NCBI RefSeq assembly: GCF_016834655.1
Contig: NZ_JAENHP010000009.1
Span: 186,001 to 250,000 of the forward strand
DNA: 64,000 nucleotides
From: Paractinoplanes ovalisporus
GTDB lineage: Bacteria > Actinomycetota > Actinomycetes > Mycobacteriales > Micromonosporaceae
Reading direction: 5' to 3'
Part shown: in pieces, positions 52,549-61,091 of the stretch
Position numbering within the stretch: position 1 is the first letter of the stretch
Layout of the letters: every line of letters begins with the position of its first letter
Made by a program: the position numbers and the translations under genes
The notes under the pieces: model-generated
Database searches by the model: none
Told to the model about the DNA's origin: nothing
Seen by the model: only the letters and a program-made list of their open reading frames with translations

Positions 52549-53261
52549 AGCTGCCCACTGTGGACGACACCCGCGAGTTCGGGCGGCGGCTCGCGTCGAT
52601 CCTGCGCCCGGGTGATCTGGTGCTGCTCGCGGGTCCGCTCGGTGCGGGCAAGACCGCGCTGACCCAGGGCATCGGCGCCGGCCTGGACGTGACCGACCCG
52701 ATCACCTCGCCGACGTTCGTCATCGCGCGGGTCCACCGTGGACGGATTGCGCTGGTGCACGCCGACGCCTACCGGCTGGGCGACAGCGCCGACCCGCGAG
52801 CCGAGATCGACGACCTCGACCTGGACGCCTCAGCCGACGACGCGGTCACCGTCGTCGAATGGGGAGCGGGGCTGGTCGAGCAGCTCAACGACGAATATCT
52901 GATGGTCCGTCTCGACCGGCTGGACGACGACACCCGGGTCGTCGAGCTCGTTCCGCACGGCGGAGACTGGGCCGCACGCATCGCGCCTCTCAACACAGAG
53001 CCGAGCAACGCCGACCCGAGCAACGCAGAGCCGAGCAACGCCGACCCGAGCAACGCAGAGCCGAGCAACGCAGAGTCGAGCAACGCAGAGTCGAGCAACG
53101 CCGAGCCGAGCAACGCAGAGTCGAGCAACGCCGACCCGAGCAACGCAGAGCCGAGCAACGCAGAGTCGAGCAACGCCGACCCGAGCAACGCAAAGACGAG
53201 CAACGCAGAGACAAGCAACGCAGAAATGATCAGCGGCGAGACGACTGAGGAGAGACCTTGA
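52545..53261 (+). CDS. tsaE: tRNA t6A ATPase TsaE with repetitive C-terminal tail
   Basis: TsaE is the P-loop ATPase of the TsaB-TsaD-TsaE complex that makes t6A37 in ANN-decoding tRNAs. The catalytic part is the first ~150 residues, the usual length: GPLGAGKT (30-37), SPTFVIARVHRG and VTVVEWGAGL. Residues 152-226 are fifteen pentapeptides of the form [E/D/K][P/S/T]SNA, an unusual addition. GTG start overlapping the hydrolase stop; TTGA overlap with ung. Confidence 0.93.
   Translation: MKLPTVDDTREFGRRLASILRPGDLVLLAGPLGAGKTALTQGIGAGLDVTDPITSPTFVIARVHRGRIALVHADAYRLGDSADPRAEIDDLDLDASADDAVTVVEWGAGLVEQLNDEYLMVRLDRLDDDTRVVELVPHGGDWAARIAPLNTEPSNADPSNAEPSNADPSNAEPSNAESSNAESSNAEPSNAESSNADPSNAEPSNAESSNADPSNAKTSNAETSNAEMISGETTEERP
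52998..53222 (+). repeat. 15-bp x 15 in-frame minisatellite in tsaE
   Basis: Fifteen units of 15 bp with core GAGCAACGC encode the pentapeptide tail of TsaE. Units differ at one to three positions, mainly changing Glu to Asp and Pro to Ser. The unit length keeps the frame whatever the copy number, and all three plus-strand frames and two minus-strand frames stay open across it, producing shadow frames. Confidence 0.95.
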
Positions 53262-53941
53262 ACCTGGCGGAGTTGCTGCCGGCCGAGTGGCGAGCCGAGC
53301 TTGCCGGTTTTCTCGACGAGAAGGCCACAGCCGCGCTGAGCGAGTTTGTGACCGCGGAATACGCGGCACACACGATCTATCCGCCGATCGAGGACCTCTT
53401 CTCGGCGTACCGTCTCTGCCTGCCCGGACAGACCCGGGTGCTGATCCTGGGGCAGGACCCCTATCACGGCCCGGGCCAGGCCCACGGGCTCAGCTTCAGC
53501 GTCCGGGAGGGCGTGAAGATCCCGCCTTCGCTGCGCAACGTGTTCAAGGAACTGGCCGCCGACGCCGGAGTCGCGCCCCCGGCCACCGGTGACCTGACGG
53601 GGTGGGCGAGGCAGGGCGTGCTGCTGCTCAACGCGGTGCTCACGGTGCGGGCGGGCGCGGCCGCGTCGCACGGCGGCAAGGGCTGGGAAGACTTCACCGA
53701 CGCGACGATCCGGGCCCTGAACGCCCGCGACGACCGGATCGTGTTCCTGCTCTGGGGCGGTTACGCGCGCAAGAAGGCGGCGCTGATCACCAACCCGGCC
53801 CACGTGGTGCTCGAGGCCGGCCACCCGAGCCCGCTCAACCGGGTCGGTTTCCTCGGCTCCCGCCCGTTCAGCGCGGCCAACAAGGCCCTGGCCGACGGCG
53901 GTCGCCCGGTAGTCGACTGGGACCCGCGCTCGGAAGGCTAG
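53258..53941 (+). CDS. ung: Uracil-DNA glycosylase, family 1
   Basis: Removes uracil from DNA. 227 aa. Catalytic Asp67 lies in GQDPYHGPGQAHGLSFSV, LLLNAVLTV is motif 2 region, and His189 is in GHPSPLN (S replaced by N at the last place of the usual HPSPLS). The start is TTG 53258, overlapping the tsaE TGA. It is inserted between tsaE and tsaB, which are usually close in actinobacteria. Confidence 0.95.
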   Translation: MNLAELLPAEWRAELAGFLDEKATAALSEFVTAEYAAHTIYPPIEDLFSAYRLCLPGQTRVLILGQDPYHGPGQAHGLSFSVREGVKIPPSLRNVFKELAADAGVAPPATGDLTGWARQGVLLLNAVLTVRAGAAASHGGKGWEDFTDATIRALNARDDRIVFLLWGGYARKKAALITNPAHVVLEAGHPSPLNRVGFLGSRPFSAANKALADGGRPVVDWDPRSEG

Positions 53942-53944
53942 GGT
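53939..53944 (+). promoter_or_regulatory. -10 box for leaderless tsaB, overlapping the ung stop
   Basis: TAGGGT starts with the TAG stop of ung and is followed by seven bases and the GTG start of tsaB. It would give a leaderless tsaB-rimI-tsaD mRNA. Confidence 0.4.
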
Positions 53945-53951
53945 CGGGGAC

Positions 53952-54857
53952 GTGCTCGTACTGGCTCTGGACACCGCGACCCCCGCGTCGACGGCCGCCC
54001 TGGTGGAAGTGACCTCCGACGCCCTGCACGGGGTCGCCGAGCGGCGCACCGTCGACCCGCGCGCCCACGGGGAGAAACTGGCCCCCGAGATCGAGGCCAC
54101 CCTGGCCGAGGCGGGCGTGCGGCCGGGCGACCTGGGGGCGATCGTCGCCGGGCTCGGTCCCGGGCCGTTCACGGGCCTGCGGGTCGGTCTCGTCACGGCG
54201 GCCGGCATGGGGCAGGCGCTGGGCATTCCGACGTACGGGGTCTGCTCGCTCGATGGTCTCGGCCGGGCCGCCGGCCCGGGGCGGGTGCTGGTCGCGACCG
54301 ACGCCCGCCGGCGCGAGGTCTACTTCGCGACCTACCTCGACGGTGTACGCGTCGTGGGGCCCGACGTCGCCCGACCGGGTGATGTGGCGGCCGCGATCGT
54401 GCGGGCCGGCACCCCGGCCCGCAGCCGCGCCCGCAACAGCGCCGCCACCGACGCCGCCGCCCTGGCCGAGTCCGAGACCCTCGAAGCGGCGACGTCGCTG
54501 GTCGGCGTGGACGCGGCCCGGGTCGCCGCCGCGCTGGCCCGCGCCGAGGCGGCCGACCTGATCGGCCAGGCCACCGCCCGCGACGACGGAGTCGACCTGA
54601 CCGGCCGCGAATCCGCCCGGCCGGCCGCCGGCGTGCACGACCTCGTCGACCGCGCGGTGGGCGAAGGCGCGCTCAAATACGGCGACCAGTTCGGCGTGCC
54701 GGTCGAGGAGCACCTGCTCTATCCGCCCGGCGCCGCCCTCGTGGCGCTGGCGGCCGACCGCATCCGTACGAAAGCTCCGTCCGAGGCCCTGACCCCGCTC
54801 TATCTGCGCCGGCCGGACGCCGTCGAACCGGCCGGCCGCAAACCGGTGCTGACCTGA
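53952..54857 (+). CDS. tsaB: tRNA t6A complex subunit TsaB
   Basis: TsaB is the inactive homologue of TsaD that dimerises with it. 301 aa, longer than the usual ~230. N terminus VLALDTATPASTAALVEV and GLGPGPFTGLRVGLVTAAGM are diagnostic. Extra length comes from an Ala-rich insertion at residues ~140-230 (AARSRARNSAATDAAALAES region). It shares one base with rimI. Confidence 0.93.
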   Translation: MLVLALDTATPASTAALVEVTSDALHGVAERRTVDPRAHGEKLAPEIEATLAEAGVRPGDLGAIVAGLGPGPFTGLRVGLVTAAGMGQALGIPTYGVCSLDGLGRAAGPGRVLVATDARRREVYFATYLDGVRVVGPDVARPGDVAAAIVRAGTPARSRARNSAATDAAALAESETLEAATSLVGVDAARVAAALARAEAADLIGQATARDDGVDLTGRESARPAAGVHDLVDRAVGEGALKYGDQFGVPVEEHLLYPPGAALVALAADRIRTKAPSEALTPLYLRRPDAVEPAGRKPVLT

Positions 54858-55297
54858 TGCGGATCGAACGTTTCCGCTGGTGGCACATCGCCGACGTGGT
54901 CCCGATGGAGCAGGACCTGTTCGGCGACGAGAAGTGGACGGGCGCGATGTTCTGGAACGAGCTGGCCCAGCGCAACTTCTACGTCGTCGCGCTCGACGGT
55001 GACGACGACGAGGTCCTCGGTTACGCCGGGCTTTCGGCCACCTTGGACGAGGCGTGGGTGCAGAACATCGCCGTACGGCGGTCGGTTCAGCGCCGTGGCA
55101 CCGGGCGCCGGCTGCTCGAAGCGTTGCTCGACGAGGCCCACCGGCTCGGCATCAAGCAGACACTGCTCGAGGTCGCGGTCGACAACGAACCGGCCCAGCG
55201 TCTCTATGCCACGTACGATTTCGAGCCCGTCGGCGTACGGCGGGGTTACTACCAACCCAGCAACACGGATGCCCTGGTGATGATGCGCGATGGCTGA
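54857..55297 (+). CDS. rimI: Ribosomal protein N-alanine acetyltransferase RimI
   Basis: GNAT acetyltransferase (146 aa) that in enterobacteria acetylates S18; in this context often kept between tsaB and tsaD. The acetyl-CoA motif is IAVRRSVQRRGTGRRLLEAL near residues 72-91, then NEPAQRLYATYDFEPVGVRR. It overlaps tsaD by 8 bp. Confidence 0.92.
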   Translation: MRIERFRWWHIADVVPMEQDLFGDEKWTGAMFWNELAQRNFYVVALDGDDDEVLGYAGLSATLDEAWVQNIAVRRSVQRRGTGRRLLEALLDEAHRLGIKQTLLEVAVDNEPAQRLYATYDFEPVGVRRGYYQPSNTDALVMMRDG

Positions 55298-56342
55298 CGA
55301 GCCCCTGGTCCTCGGGATCGAGACCTCCTGCGACGAGACCGGCATCGGCATCGTCCGGGGGCACACCCTGCTCGCCGACGCGCTGGCGTCCAGTGTGGAC
55401 CAGCACGCCCGGTTCGGCGGCGTGGTGCCCGAGGTGGCCAGCCGCGCCCACCTCGAGGCGATCGTGCCGACCATGCAGCGTGCGCTCGACGACGCCAAGG
55501 TCACCCTGGCCGACATCGACGCGATCGCCGTGACCAGCGGCCCCGGACTGGCCGGGGCGCTTCTCGTCGGTGTCGCCGCGGCCAAGGGCTACGCGCTGGC
55601 TGCCGACAAGCCGATCTACGGCGTCAACCACCTCGCGGCCCACGTGGCGGTCGACACGCTCGAACACGGGCCGCTGCCCGAACCCGCGGTGGCGATGCTG
55701 GTCTCGGGTGGACACTCCTCGCTGCTGCTGGTCGACGACCTGACCAACGGGGTGACGCCACTCGGCGCGACGATCGACGACGCCGCCGGCGAGGCCTTCG
55801 ACAAGGTGGCGCGCCTGCTGGGTCTCGGGTTCCCCGGTGGACCGGTCATCGACCGTACGGCGAAAGAAGGGAACCCGCGGTCGATCGCGTTCCCGCGCGG
55901 GCTCACCGCACCGAAGGATCTCGCCGCCCACCGGTTCGACTTCTCCTTCTCGGGGCTCAAGACGGCCGTGGCCCGCTGGGTCGAGGCGCGTGAACGCGAC
56001 GGCGAGCCGGTGCCCCTCGCCGACGTCTCGGCCAGCTTCCAGGAAGCGGTGTGCGACGTGCTCACCGCCAAGGCGATCGAGGCGTGCCGCACCAACGGCG
56101 TGTCGACACTGGTCATCGGGGGTGGCGTCGCCGCCAACTCGCGGCTGCGGGTGCTGGCCGAGGAACGGGCGGCCAAGCACGGCATCGAGGTCCGCGTGCC
56201 CCGACCGTCGCTCTGCACCGACAACGGCGCCATGGTGGCCGCGCTCGGATCGCGGCTCGTGGCGGCCGGGGTGGCGCCGAGTCGTCTCGATCTGCCTGCC
56301 GATTCGGCGATGCCATTGACCACGGTCAGCGTGGCGGGGTAG
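55290..56342 (+). CDS. tsaD: tRNA N6-adenosine threonylcarbamoyltransferase TsaD
   Basis: Transfers threonylcarbamoyl to A37 of tRNA. 350 aa. VLGIETSCDETGIGIV opens the ASKHA fold; metal ligands His114 and His118 are in GVNHLAAHVAVD; SGGHSSLLLV and the C-terminal CTDNGAMVAALG (third metal ligand Asp) are present. Works with TsaB and TsaE encoded just upstream. Confidence 0.96.
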   Translation: MADEPLVLGIETSCDETGIGIVRGHTLLADALASSVDQHARFGGVVPEVASRAHLEAIVPTMQRALDDAKVTLADIDAIAVTSGPGLAGALLVGVAAAKGYALAADKPIYGVNHLAAHVAVDTLEHGPLPEPAVAMLVSGGHSSLLLVDDLTNGVTPLGATIDDAAGEAFDKVARLLGLGFPGGPVIDRTAKEGNPRSIAFPRGLTAPKDLAAHRFDFSFSGLKTAVARWVEARERDGEPVPLADVSASFQEAVCDVLTAKAIEACRTNGVSTLVIGGGVAANSRLRVLAEERAAKHGIEVRVPRPSLCTDNGAMVAALGSRLVAAGVAPSRLDLPADSAMPLTTVSVAG

Positions 56343-56351
56343 GAAGCCAAC

Positions 56352-56606
56352 ATGATCGCGCGGATGTGGGAGATACGCGCCTCGGTCAACGGCTTGGACG
56401 AGCTGTTGTCCTGGGTGTGCGACGTGGCGGTGCCCCGCATCGAGGTGCTGCCGCAACACGTGTCCAGCGACGTCTACTCGTCCACGGACAACCGGATCGT
56501 GGTCATCTCGAAGTGGCGGAACAGCCCGGAAAATCTGCCCGCGCCCCCGCCGTACCTGATCGCCCGCGCGCCGCACGTGTGGGACTTCACACCCGTCGAC
56601 CGCTAA
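56352..56606 (+). CDS. Small conserved protein of unknown function
   Basis: 84 aa (MIARMWEIRASVNGLDELLS ... FTPVDR), starting 9 bp after tsaD with an AGGAAG ribosome-binding site. Size and the strand pattern (STDNRIVVISKWRNSPENLP) could fit a monooxygenase-like dimeric alpha/beta barrel, but this is weak. Probably in the tsaD transcript. Confidence 0.7.
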   Translation: MIARMWEIRASVNGLDELLSWVCDVAVPRIEVLPQHVSSDVYSSTDNRIVVISKWRNSPENLPAPPPYLIARAPHVWDFTPVDR

Positions 56607-56669
56607 CCTGCGGGCCGCCGGAAAACGCGTCGCAAACTGTCGTACCCCGGCCGTAACGTCGGGGCCCTG

Positions 56670-58361
56670 ATGAAGAAGCTGCCCGACGCCGATCCCGGCC
56701 CACCCGACCACCGGTCCCCGGTCGCCTACCTGCGATGGCTGGTCCGGCGGTCGTGGAGATCGGTGTCCGCGGCCATCGCGTTCGCCGTCCTGTGGATGCT
56801 CTGCCAGGCGTTCGTCCCGGCGATCGTCGGCAAGGCGATCGACGCTGCCACCGGCCGCGACCGCCGGGCCCTGCTGATGTGGAGCCTGGTGCTGCTCGTC
56901 ACCGGCATCGGGCAGGCCGTGTTCGGGGTCGTCCGCCACCGCTTCGCCCTCACCAACTTCCTGGGCGCCATGTTCACCACGATCCAGGTCACGGTCCGCA
57001 AGGCCGGGCGGCTCGGCTCGGCGCTGTCCCGCCGCCTCGACGCCGGCGAGGTCGTGGCGATCGGCACGGCCGACATCCGCCAGATCGGCGCCGCGGTCGA
57101 CATCACCGCCCGCGGCACGGGTTCGCTGCTCGCGGTGGTCACCGTGACGATCATCCTGCTCACCACCTCGGTGCCGCTCGGGCTCGTGGTCGTGCTCGGC
57201 GTGCCGCTGCTGATGGCCGTCGTCGGGCTGCTGATCCGCCCGTTGCACCACCGTCAGCAGGCCTCCCGCGAGCAACAGGGCCTGCTCACCGGTCGCGCGG
57301 CCGATCTCGTGGGCGGCCTGCGGGTGCTGCGCGGTGTCGGCGGCGAGGCGGTCATGGGCGCGCGTTACCGCGAGGAGTCGCAGGTGCTGCGCGCGGCCGG
57401 GGTGCGTACGGCGCGGGTCGAGTCGCTGCTCGAAGCGGCCCAGGTGCTGCTGCCGGGCATCTTCCTGGTGCTGGTCACCTGGCTCGGCGCCCGCTTCGCG
57501 CTCGACGGGCGGATCACCGTGGGGCAGCTGGTCTCCTTCTATGCCTACGCGGCCTTCCTGGTCACGCCGTTGCGACAGCTCACCGAGGCGATCGACAAGC
57601 TGACCCGCGGCCACGTGGCGGCCCGCCGGGTCGTGACCATGCTGCGCGTGACCACCGACCTGCCCGACCCCGCCGCCCCGGTCGCCGCCGAGCGTTTCCG
57701 GGGCGAGCTGGCCGACCCGGTCTCGGGCGTGGCCATCCGGCCCGGCGAGATCACCGCGCTCGTCGCCGCCGTGCCGGCCGAGGCCGCCGAGATCGCCGAC
57801 CGGCTCGGGCGTTATGCCGACGGCGCCACCGTCGACGGCGTCCCGCTGGGCTCGTTCGAGCTGGCCACGGTCCGCGAGCGGGTCCTCGTGGCCGACAACG
57901 ACGCCCGCCTGTTCACCGGCCCCATGCGCGCCGACCTCGACCCGGGCGGCAGCGGCCGTCTGCCGGCGGCGCTGCACACGGCCGCCGCCACCGACATCGT
58001 CGAGGCGCTGCCCGACGGCCTCGACAGCGAGGTCGCCGAGCGCGGGCGCACGTTCTCGGGCGGCCAGCAACAGCGGTTGCGCCTGGTGCGCGCGCTGGTC
58101 GCCGACCCCGCGACGCTGATCCTGGTCGAGCCGACCAGCGCCGTCGACGCGCACACCGAGGCCCGCATCGCCGACCGCCTGACCGACGCCCGGGCCGGCC
58201 GCACGACGGTCATCTGCACGTCGAGCCCGCTGGTGCTCGACCGCACCGACCGCGTGCTGTTCGTGGAGCGGGGCCGCGTGACCGCCGACGGCACCCACCA
58301 CGAGCTGCTGGCGAGCGAGCCGGCCTACGCCCGCACCGTGCTGCGCGAGGAGGCGGAGTGA
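56670..58361 (+). CDS. ABC exporter half with degenerate ATPase domain
   Basis: 563 aa: six membrane helices (residues ~25-320) then an ATPase domain. That domain has an intact signature (FSGGQQQRLRLVRAL) but no Walker A: TALVAAVPAEAAEIADRL stands where GxxGxGK[ST] is expected. Walker B is LILVEPTSAVD (Val for Asp) and the switch His is replaced (CTSSPL). It is coupled to the next gene by a GTGA overlap. Expected to form a heterodimer in which only the composite site using its signature is active. Confidence 0.9.
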   Translation: MKKLPDADPGPPDHRSPVAYLRWLVRRSWRSVSAAIAFAVLWMLCQAFVPAIVGKAIDAATGRDRRALLMWSLVLLVTGIGQAVFGVVRHRFALTNFLGAMFTTIQVTVRKAGRLGSALSRRLDAGEVVAIGTADIRQIGAAVDITARGTGSLLAVVTVTIILLTTSVPLGLVVVLGVPLLMAVVGLLIRPLHHRQQASREQQGLLTGRAADLVGGLRVLRGVGGEAVMGARYREESQVLRAAGVRTARVESLLEAAQVLLPGIFLVLVTWLGARFALDGRITVGQLVSFYAYAAFLVTPLRQLTEAIDKLTRGHVAARRVVTMLRVTTDLPDPAAPVAAERFRGELADPVSGVAIRPGEITALVAAVPAEAAEIADRLGRYADGATVDGVPLGSFELATVRERVLVADNDARLFTGPMRADLDPGGSGRLPAALHTAAATDIVEALPDGLDSEVAERGRTFSGGQQQRLRLVRALVADPATLILVEPTSAVDAHTEARIADRLTDARAGRTTVICTSSPLVLDRTDRVLFVERGRVTADGTHHELLASEPAYARTVLREEAE

Positions 58362-60130
58362 GCAACCTGCTGCCGGTCGCCGACAGCGTCCAGGTCCGCC
58401 GCTATGCCCGTGACCTGTTCCGGCGCTACCCGCGAACCCTGGGCGTCACCGTCGCGCTGCACGTGCTGGCGGCCGTCGCCGGGCTGGTCGGTCCGCGGCT
58501 GCTGGGCGATCTGGTCGAGGCGATCCGGCACGGCCAGGGCGTCGGCGTGGTCGACCGGCTGGCGGCGACGATCGCCGGATTCGTTGTGCTGCAGGCGATC
58601 CTGGTCCGTTTCGCCTATCTGGCCTCGGCGCGGCTGGGCGAGCGGGTGCTGGCGACCCTCCGCGAAGAGTTCGTCGAGCGGGTCCTCGCGCTGCCGCTGT
58701 CCACGGTGGAGCGGGCCGGGTCGGGTGACCTCCTGACCCGTACGACCCGCGACGTCGACGCGCTCTCGCGATGTGTGCGGTTCGCAGTGCCTGAGACGAT
58801 GATCGCGCTGATCACGGTGGCGCTGGTGGTGGGGGCGCTGGTCATCACCGGACCGTTGCTCGCGTTGCCGCTGCTCGTGGCCGTGCCGATCATCGTGGTG
58901 GGCACCCGGTGGTACCTCCGCCGTGCCCCCGCGGGTTACCTGCGTCAAAACGCGGTCTATTCGACGGTCACCGACGGCCTGGCCGAGACGGTCGAGGGCG
59001 CCCGCACGGTCGACGCGTTGCGCCGGGAGCGGCAGCGCATCGACCGTTCCGACGCCGACCTGCACCAGTCGTGGCTGGCCGAGAAATACACCCTCTTCCT
59101 TCGTACGGTGTGGTTCCCCGTGATCGAGGTCAGCTATGTGCTGCCGGTGGTCGCGACGCTGCTCGTCGGCGGCTGGCTCTACCTGCGCGGTTCGGTGTCG
59201 CTGGGCCAGCTGACGGCCGCGGTGATCTATGCGCAGCTGCTGATCGACCCGCTCGACCGCCTGCTCAGCTGGCTCGACGAGGTGCAGATCGGCGCTGCCT
59301 CGCTGGCCCGGCTGCTGGGGGTGGCGTCGCGGGAGGAGCCGATTTCCTCGTACGAGGAACCGACCGGCTCGCGCATCGAGGTGCGTGACGTGCACTTCTC
59401 CTATGTGGCCGGCCGGGAGGTGCTGCACGGTCTCGACCTGACCCTCGAACCGGGGGAGAGGCTGGCCGTGGTCGGGCCGTCGGGGGCGGGCAAGTCGACG
59501 CTGGGCCGGTTGCTGGCCGGCGTGCACGAGCCGACCGCCGGGACGATCACGGTGGGCGGGGTGCCGCTGCACGATCTTCCGCTCGACCGGCTGCGCACCG
59601 AGGTGGCGCTGGTGACGCAGGAGCATCACGTGTTCATCGGCACGGTCCGCGAGAACATCGCGATGGTGCGTCCCGGCGCGGGTGACGACGAGGTGCGGGC
59701 AGCGCTGGCCGCGGTGCACGCGCTGGAGTGGGCGTCGGCGTTGCCGGAGGGGCTCTCGACGGTGGTCGGGGCGGGTGGTCACGCCCTGACGGCGGCCCAG
59801 GCGCAGCAGCTGGCGCTGGCCCGGTTGGTGCTGGCCGACCCGCACACGCTCGTGCTCGACGAGGCGACCTCGCTGATCGATCCGCGGGCGGCGCGCGACC
59901 TGGAACGGTCGCTGGCGGCCGTGCTGCACGGGCGCACGGTGGTGGCGATCGCGCACCGGTTGTTCTCGGCCCACGACGCCGACCGGGTGGCCGTGGTGGA
60001 AGACGGGCGCATCACCGAGCTGGGTTCCCACGACGAGCTGGTGGCCGCCGACGGGCCGTATGCCGCTCTGTGGCGCTCCTGGCACGGCGAGCGCGCCCCC
60101 GACCCGGGCGAGCCCGCCCCGGCCCGCTGA
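58358..60130 (+). CDS. ABC exporter half with intact Walker motifs
   Basis: 590 aa: membrane domain (residues ~25-310) and ATPase domain with Walker A GPSGAGKSTLGRL, Q loop VTQEHHVF, Walker B LVLDEATSLID and switch His in AIAHRLFS. Its signature is LTAAQAQQLALARL in place of LSGGQ. Paired with the previous gene this gives one consensus and one degenerate ATP site. Substrate unknown (drug, lipid or peptide exporter family). The GTG start overlaps the preceding stop. Confidence 0.92.
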   Translation: MSNLLPVADSVQVRRYARDLFRRYPRTLGVTVALHVLAAVAGLVGPRLLGDLVEAIRHGQGVGVVDRLAATIAGFVVLQAILVRFAYLASARLGERVLATLREEFVERVLALPLSTVERAGSGDLLTRTTRDVDALSRCVRFAVPETMIALITVALVVGALVITGPLLALPLLVAVPIIVVGTRWYLRRAPAGYLRQNAVYSTVTDGLAETVEGARTVDALRRERQRIDRSDADLHQSWLAEKYTLFLRTVWFPVIEVSYVLPVVATLLVGGWLYLRGSVSLGQLTAAVIYAQLLIDPLDRLLSWLDEVQIGAASLARLLGVASREEPISSYEEPTGSRIEVRDVHFSYVAGREVLHGLDLTLEPGERLAVVGPSGAGKSTLGRLLAGVHEPTAGTITVGGVPLHDLPLDRLRTEVALVTQEHHVFIGTVRENIAMVRPGAGDDEVRAALAAVHALEWASALPEGLSTVVGAGGHALTAAQAQQLALARLVLADPHTLVLDEATSLIDPRAARDLERSLAAVLHGRTVVAIAHRLFSAHDADRVAVVEDGRITELGSHDELVAADGPYAALWRSWHGERAPDPGEPAPAR

Positions 60131-60302
60131 TCAGGCGTGCTGGGCCTGCCCGGCGGTGTGGCGTGGGCTATGCGAGCAGGCGTACTGGGTGCGCCCGGCG
60201 GTCGGCGCGGGCCATGCGAGTGGGCGTGGCCGCGGCTGGGTTGTGACGGAGCTCTGCCGGGCGTTTCCGCGCGCGGGGTATATGGCTCGTGCCGACTATC
60301 AA
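60131..60302. other. GC-rich spacer after the ABC exporter genes
   Basis: No gene, terminator or promoter is evident. Short imperfect duplications (GCGGGCCATGCGAG / GTGGGCTATGCGAG type) occur near 60165-60225, ahead of the main array. Confidence 0.4.
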
Positions 60303-60490
60303 CGGGCGGTGTGTGCGGGTGGGCTCGCGGCGGCTCGGGACGGGCGGTGTGTGCGGGTGGGCTCGCGGCGGCTCGGGACGGGCGGTGCGTGCGGTGGGCT
60401 CGCGACGGCTCGGGACGGGCGGTGCGTGCGGTGGGCTCGCGACGGCTCGGGACGGGCGGTGCCTGCGGTGGCGCGCGGCGGCTGAGCCAG
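60303..60490. repeat. Tandem array of 37-38 bp units
   Basis: Two 38-bp units (60303-60340, 60341-60378) and two 37-bp units (60379-60415, 60416-60452) plus a degraded fifth share GGGCTCGCG and CGGCTCGGGA. Units within each pair are identical or nearly so, indicating two duplication rounds. No coding meaning was found. Confidence 0.88.
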
Positions 60491-60538
60491 GCGGAGGGTT
60501 CGTTGGCGGCTCAGGCCGGGGGCGTGCTTGCGGACGGG

Positions 60539-60826
60539 TCAGCCGCGGCTGAGGGCGATGAAGAAGCCGAGCAGCACCAGGGTGGCGGCGGCGATGGCGA
60601 AGAGCATGAGCAGGTCGCGGCTGGGTTTCTCGGCCGCGGCGGCGCCGGCCTGAACCGAGGCCGGCAGGTCGTTGGTGACGGCGGCCAGCTCGTCGAGGGT
60701 GCGGGCGCTGTGGGCGACCTCGGCGCGCTCGGCGAACTCGTCCAGCGTCAGGCGGCCGGCGCCGGCGTGCTCTTCTAGCGCGGCGACCGTGCGTTCGCGG
60801 TCCTCGTCGGAAGCGCGGATTTCCAC
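60539..60826 (-). CDS. Short DUF1707 membrane protein, copy 3
   Basis: 95 aa. DUF1707 at residues ~4-55 (IRASDEDRERTVAALEEHA, LDEFAERAEVAHSARTLDEL) and one C-terminal membrane segment (LMLFAIAAATLVLLGFFIAL). Third DUF1707 gene of the window, but with a single membrane span. Isolated between two repeat arrays. Confidence 0.85.
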   Translation of the reverse strand: MEIRASDEDRERTVAALEEHAGAGRLTLDEFAERAEVAHSARTLDELAAVTNDLPASVQAGAAAAEKPSRDLLMLFAIAAATLVLLGFFIALSRG

Positions 60827-60877
60827 GGCCGCACTCTACTCCCGCCACGCGACCCACGGCAGACAACGAAGCGAGGC

Positions 60878-61015
60878 CGTGCGAGAGGGGCACGCGCGAG
60901 AGAGGGGCACGCGCGAGAGAGCGGTGGGTGCGAGAGGGACATGCGCGAGAGAGCGGTGGATACGAGAGGGGCACGCGTCAGGAGGGGAACGCATGGGAGG
61001 GAACGCATAGGAGGC
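60878..61015. repeat. Degenerate short-unit repeat region
   Basis: GAGAGGGGCACGCGC-type units of ~17 bp alternate with GAGAGCGGTGG units, decaying into GGAGGG(A)ACGCAT repeats near 60980-61010. It fills most of the 265-bp gap between the DUF1707 gene and the groEL terminator. No gene is supported. Confidence 0.75.
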
Positions 61016-61091
61016 GCACGTCGGGAGGGGCGCGCGGGGAGGGTGCCTCCGGGAAAGGAGCGCACGGGACAGGCGGCGGCTGGCAAACGGA

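Noticed and set aside
52990..53222. Possible CRISPR array
   Set aside because: Units are 15 bp, contiguous and coding, with no spacers; no cas genes nearby.
55152..58301. 1049-codon minus-strand frame
   Set aside because: Antisense to tsaD and the ABC exporter gene; composition is that of a GC-rich shadow.
56735..60130. 1131-codon open frame across both ABC exporter genes
   Set aside because: Over the first gene it is an out-of-frame shadow of low complexity; only the part from 58358 encodes the second exporter subunit.
60303..60490. Possible CRISPR or direct-repeat origin
   Set aside because: 37-38 bp head-to-tail units without spacers or AT-rich unwinding region; plain tandem duplication.
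60168..60974. 268-codon minus-strand frame
   Set aside because: Runs through repeats and overlaps the real DUF1707 gene in another frame; sequence is Arg/Pro/Ala low complexity.
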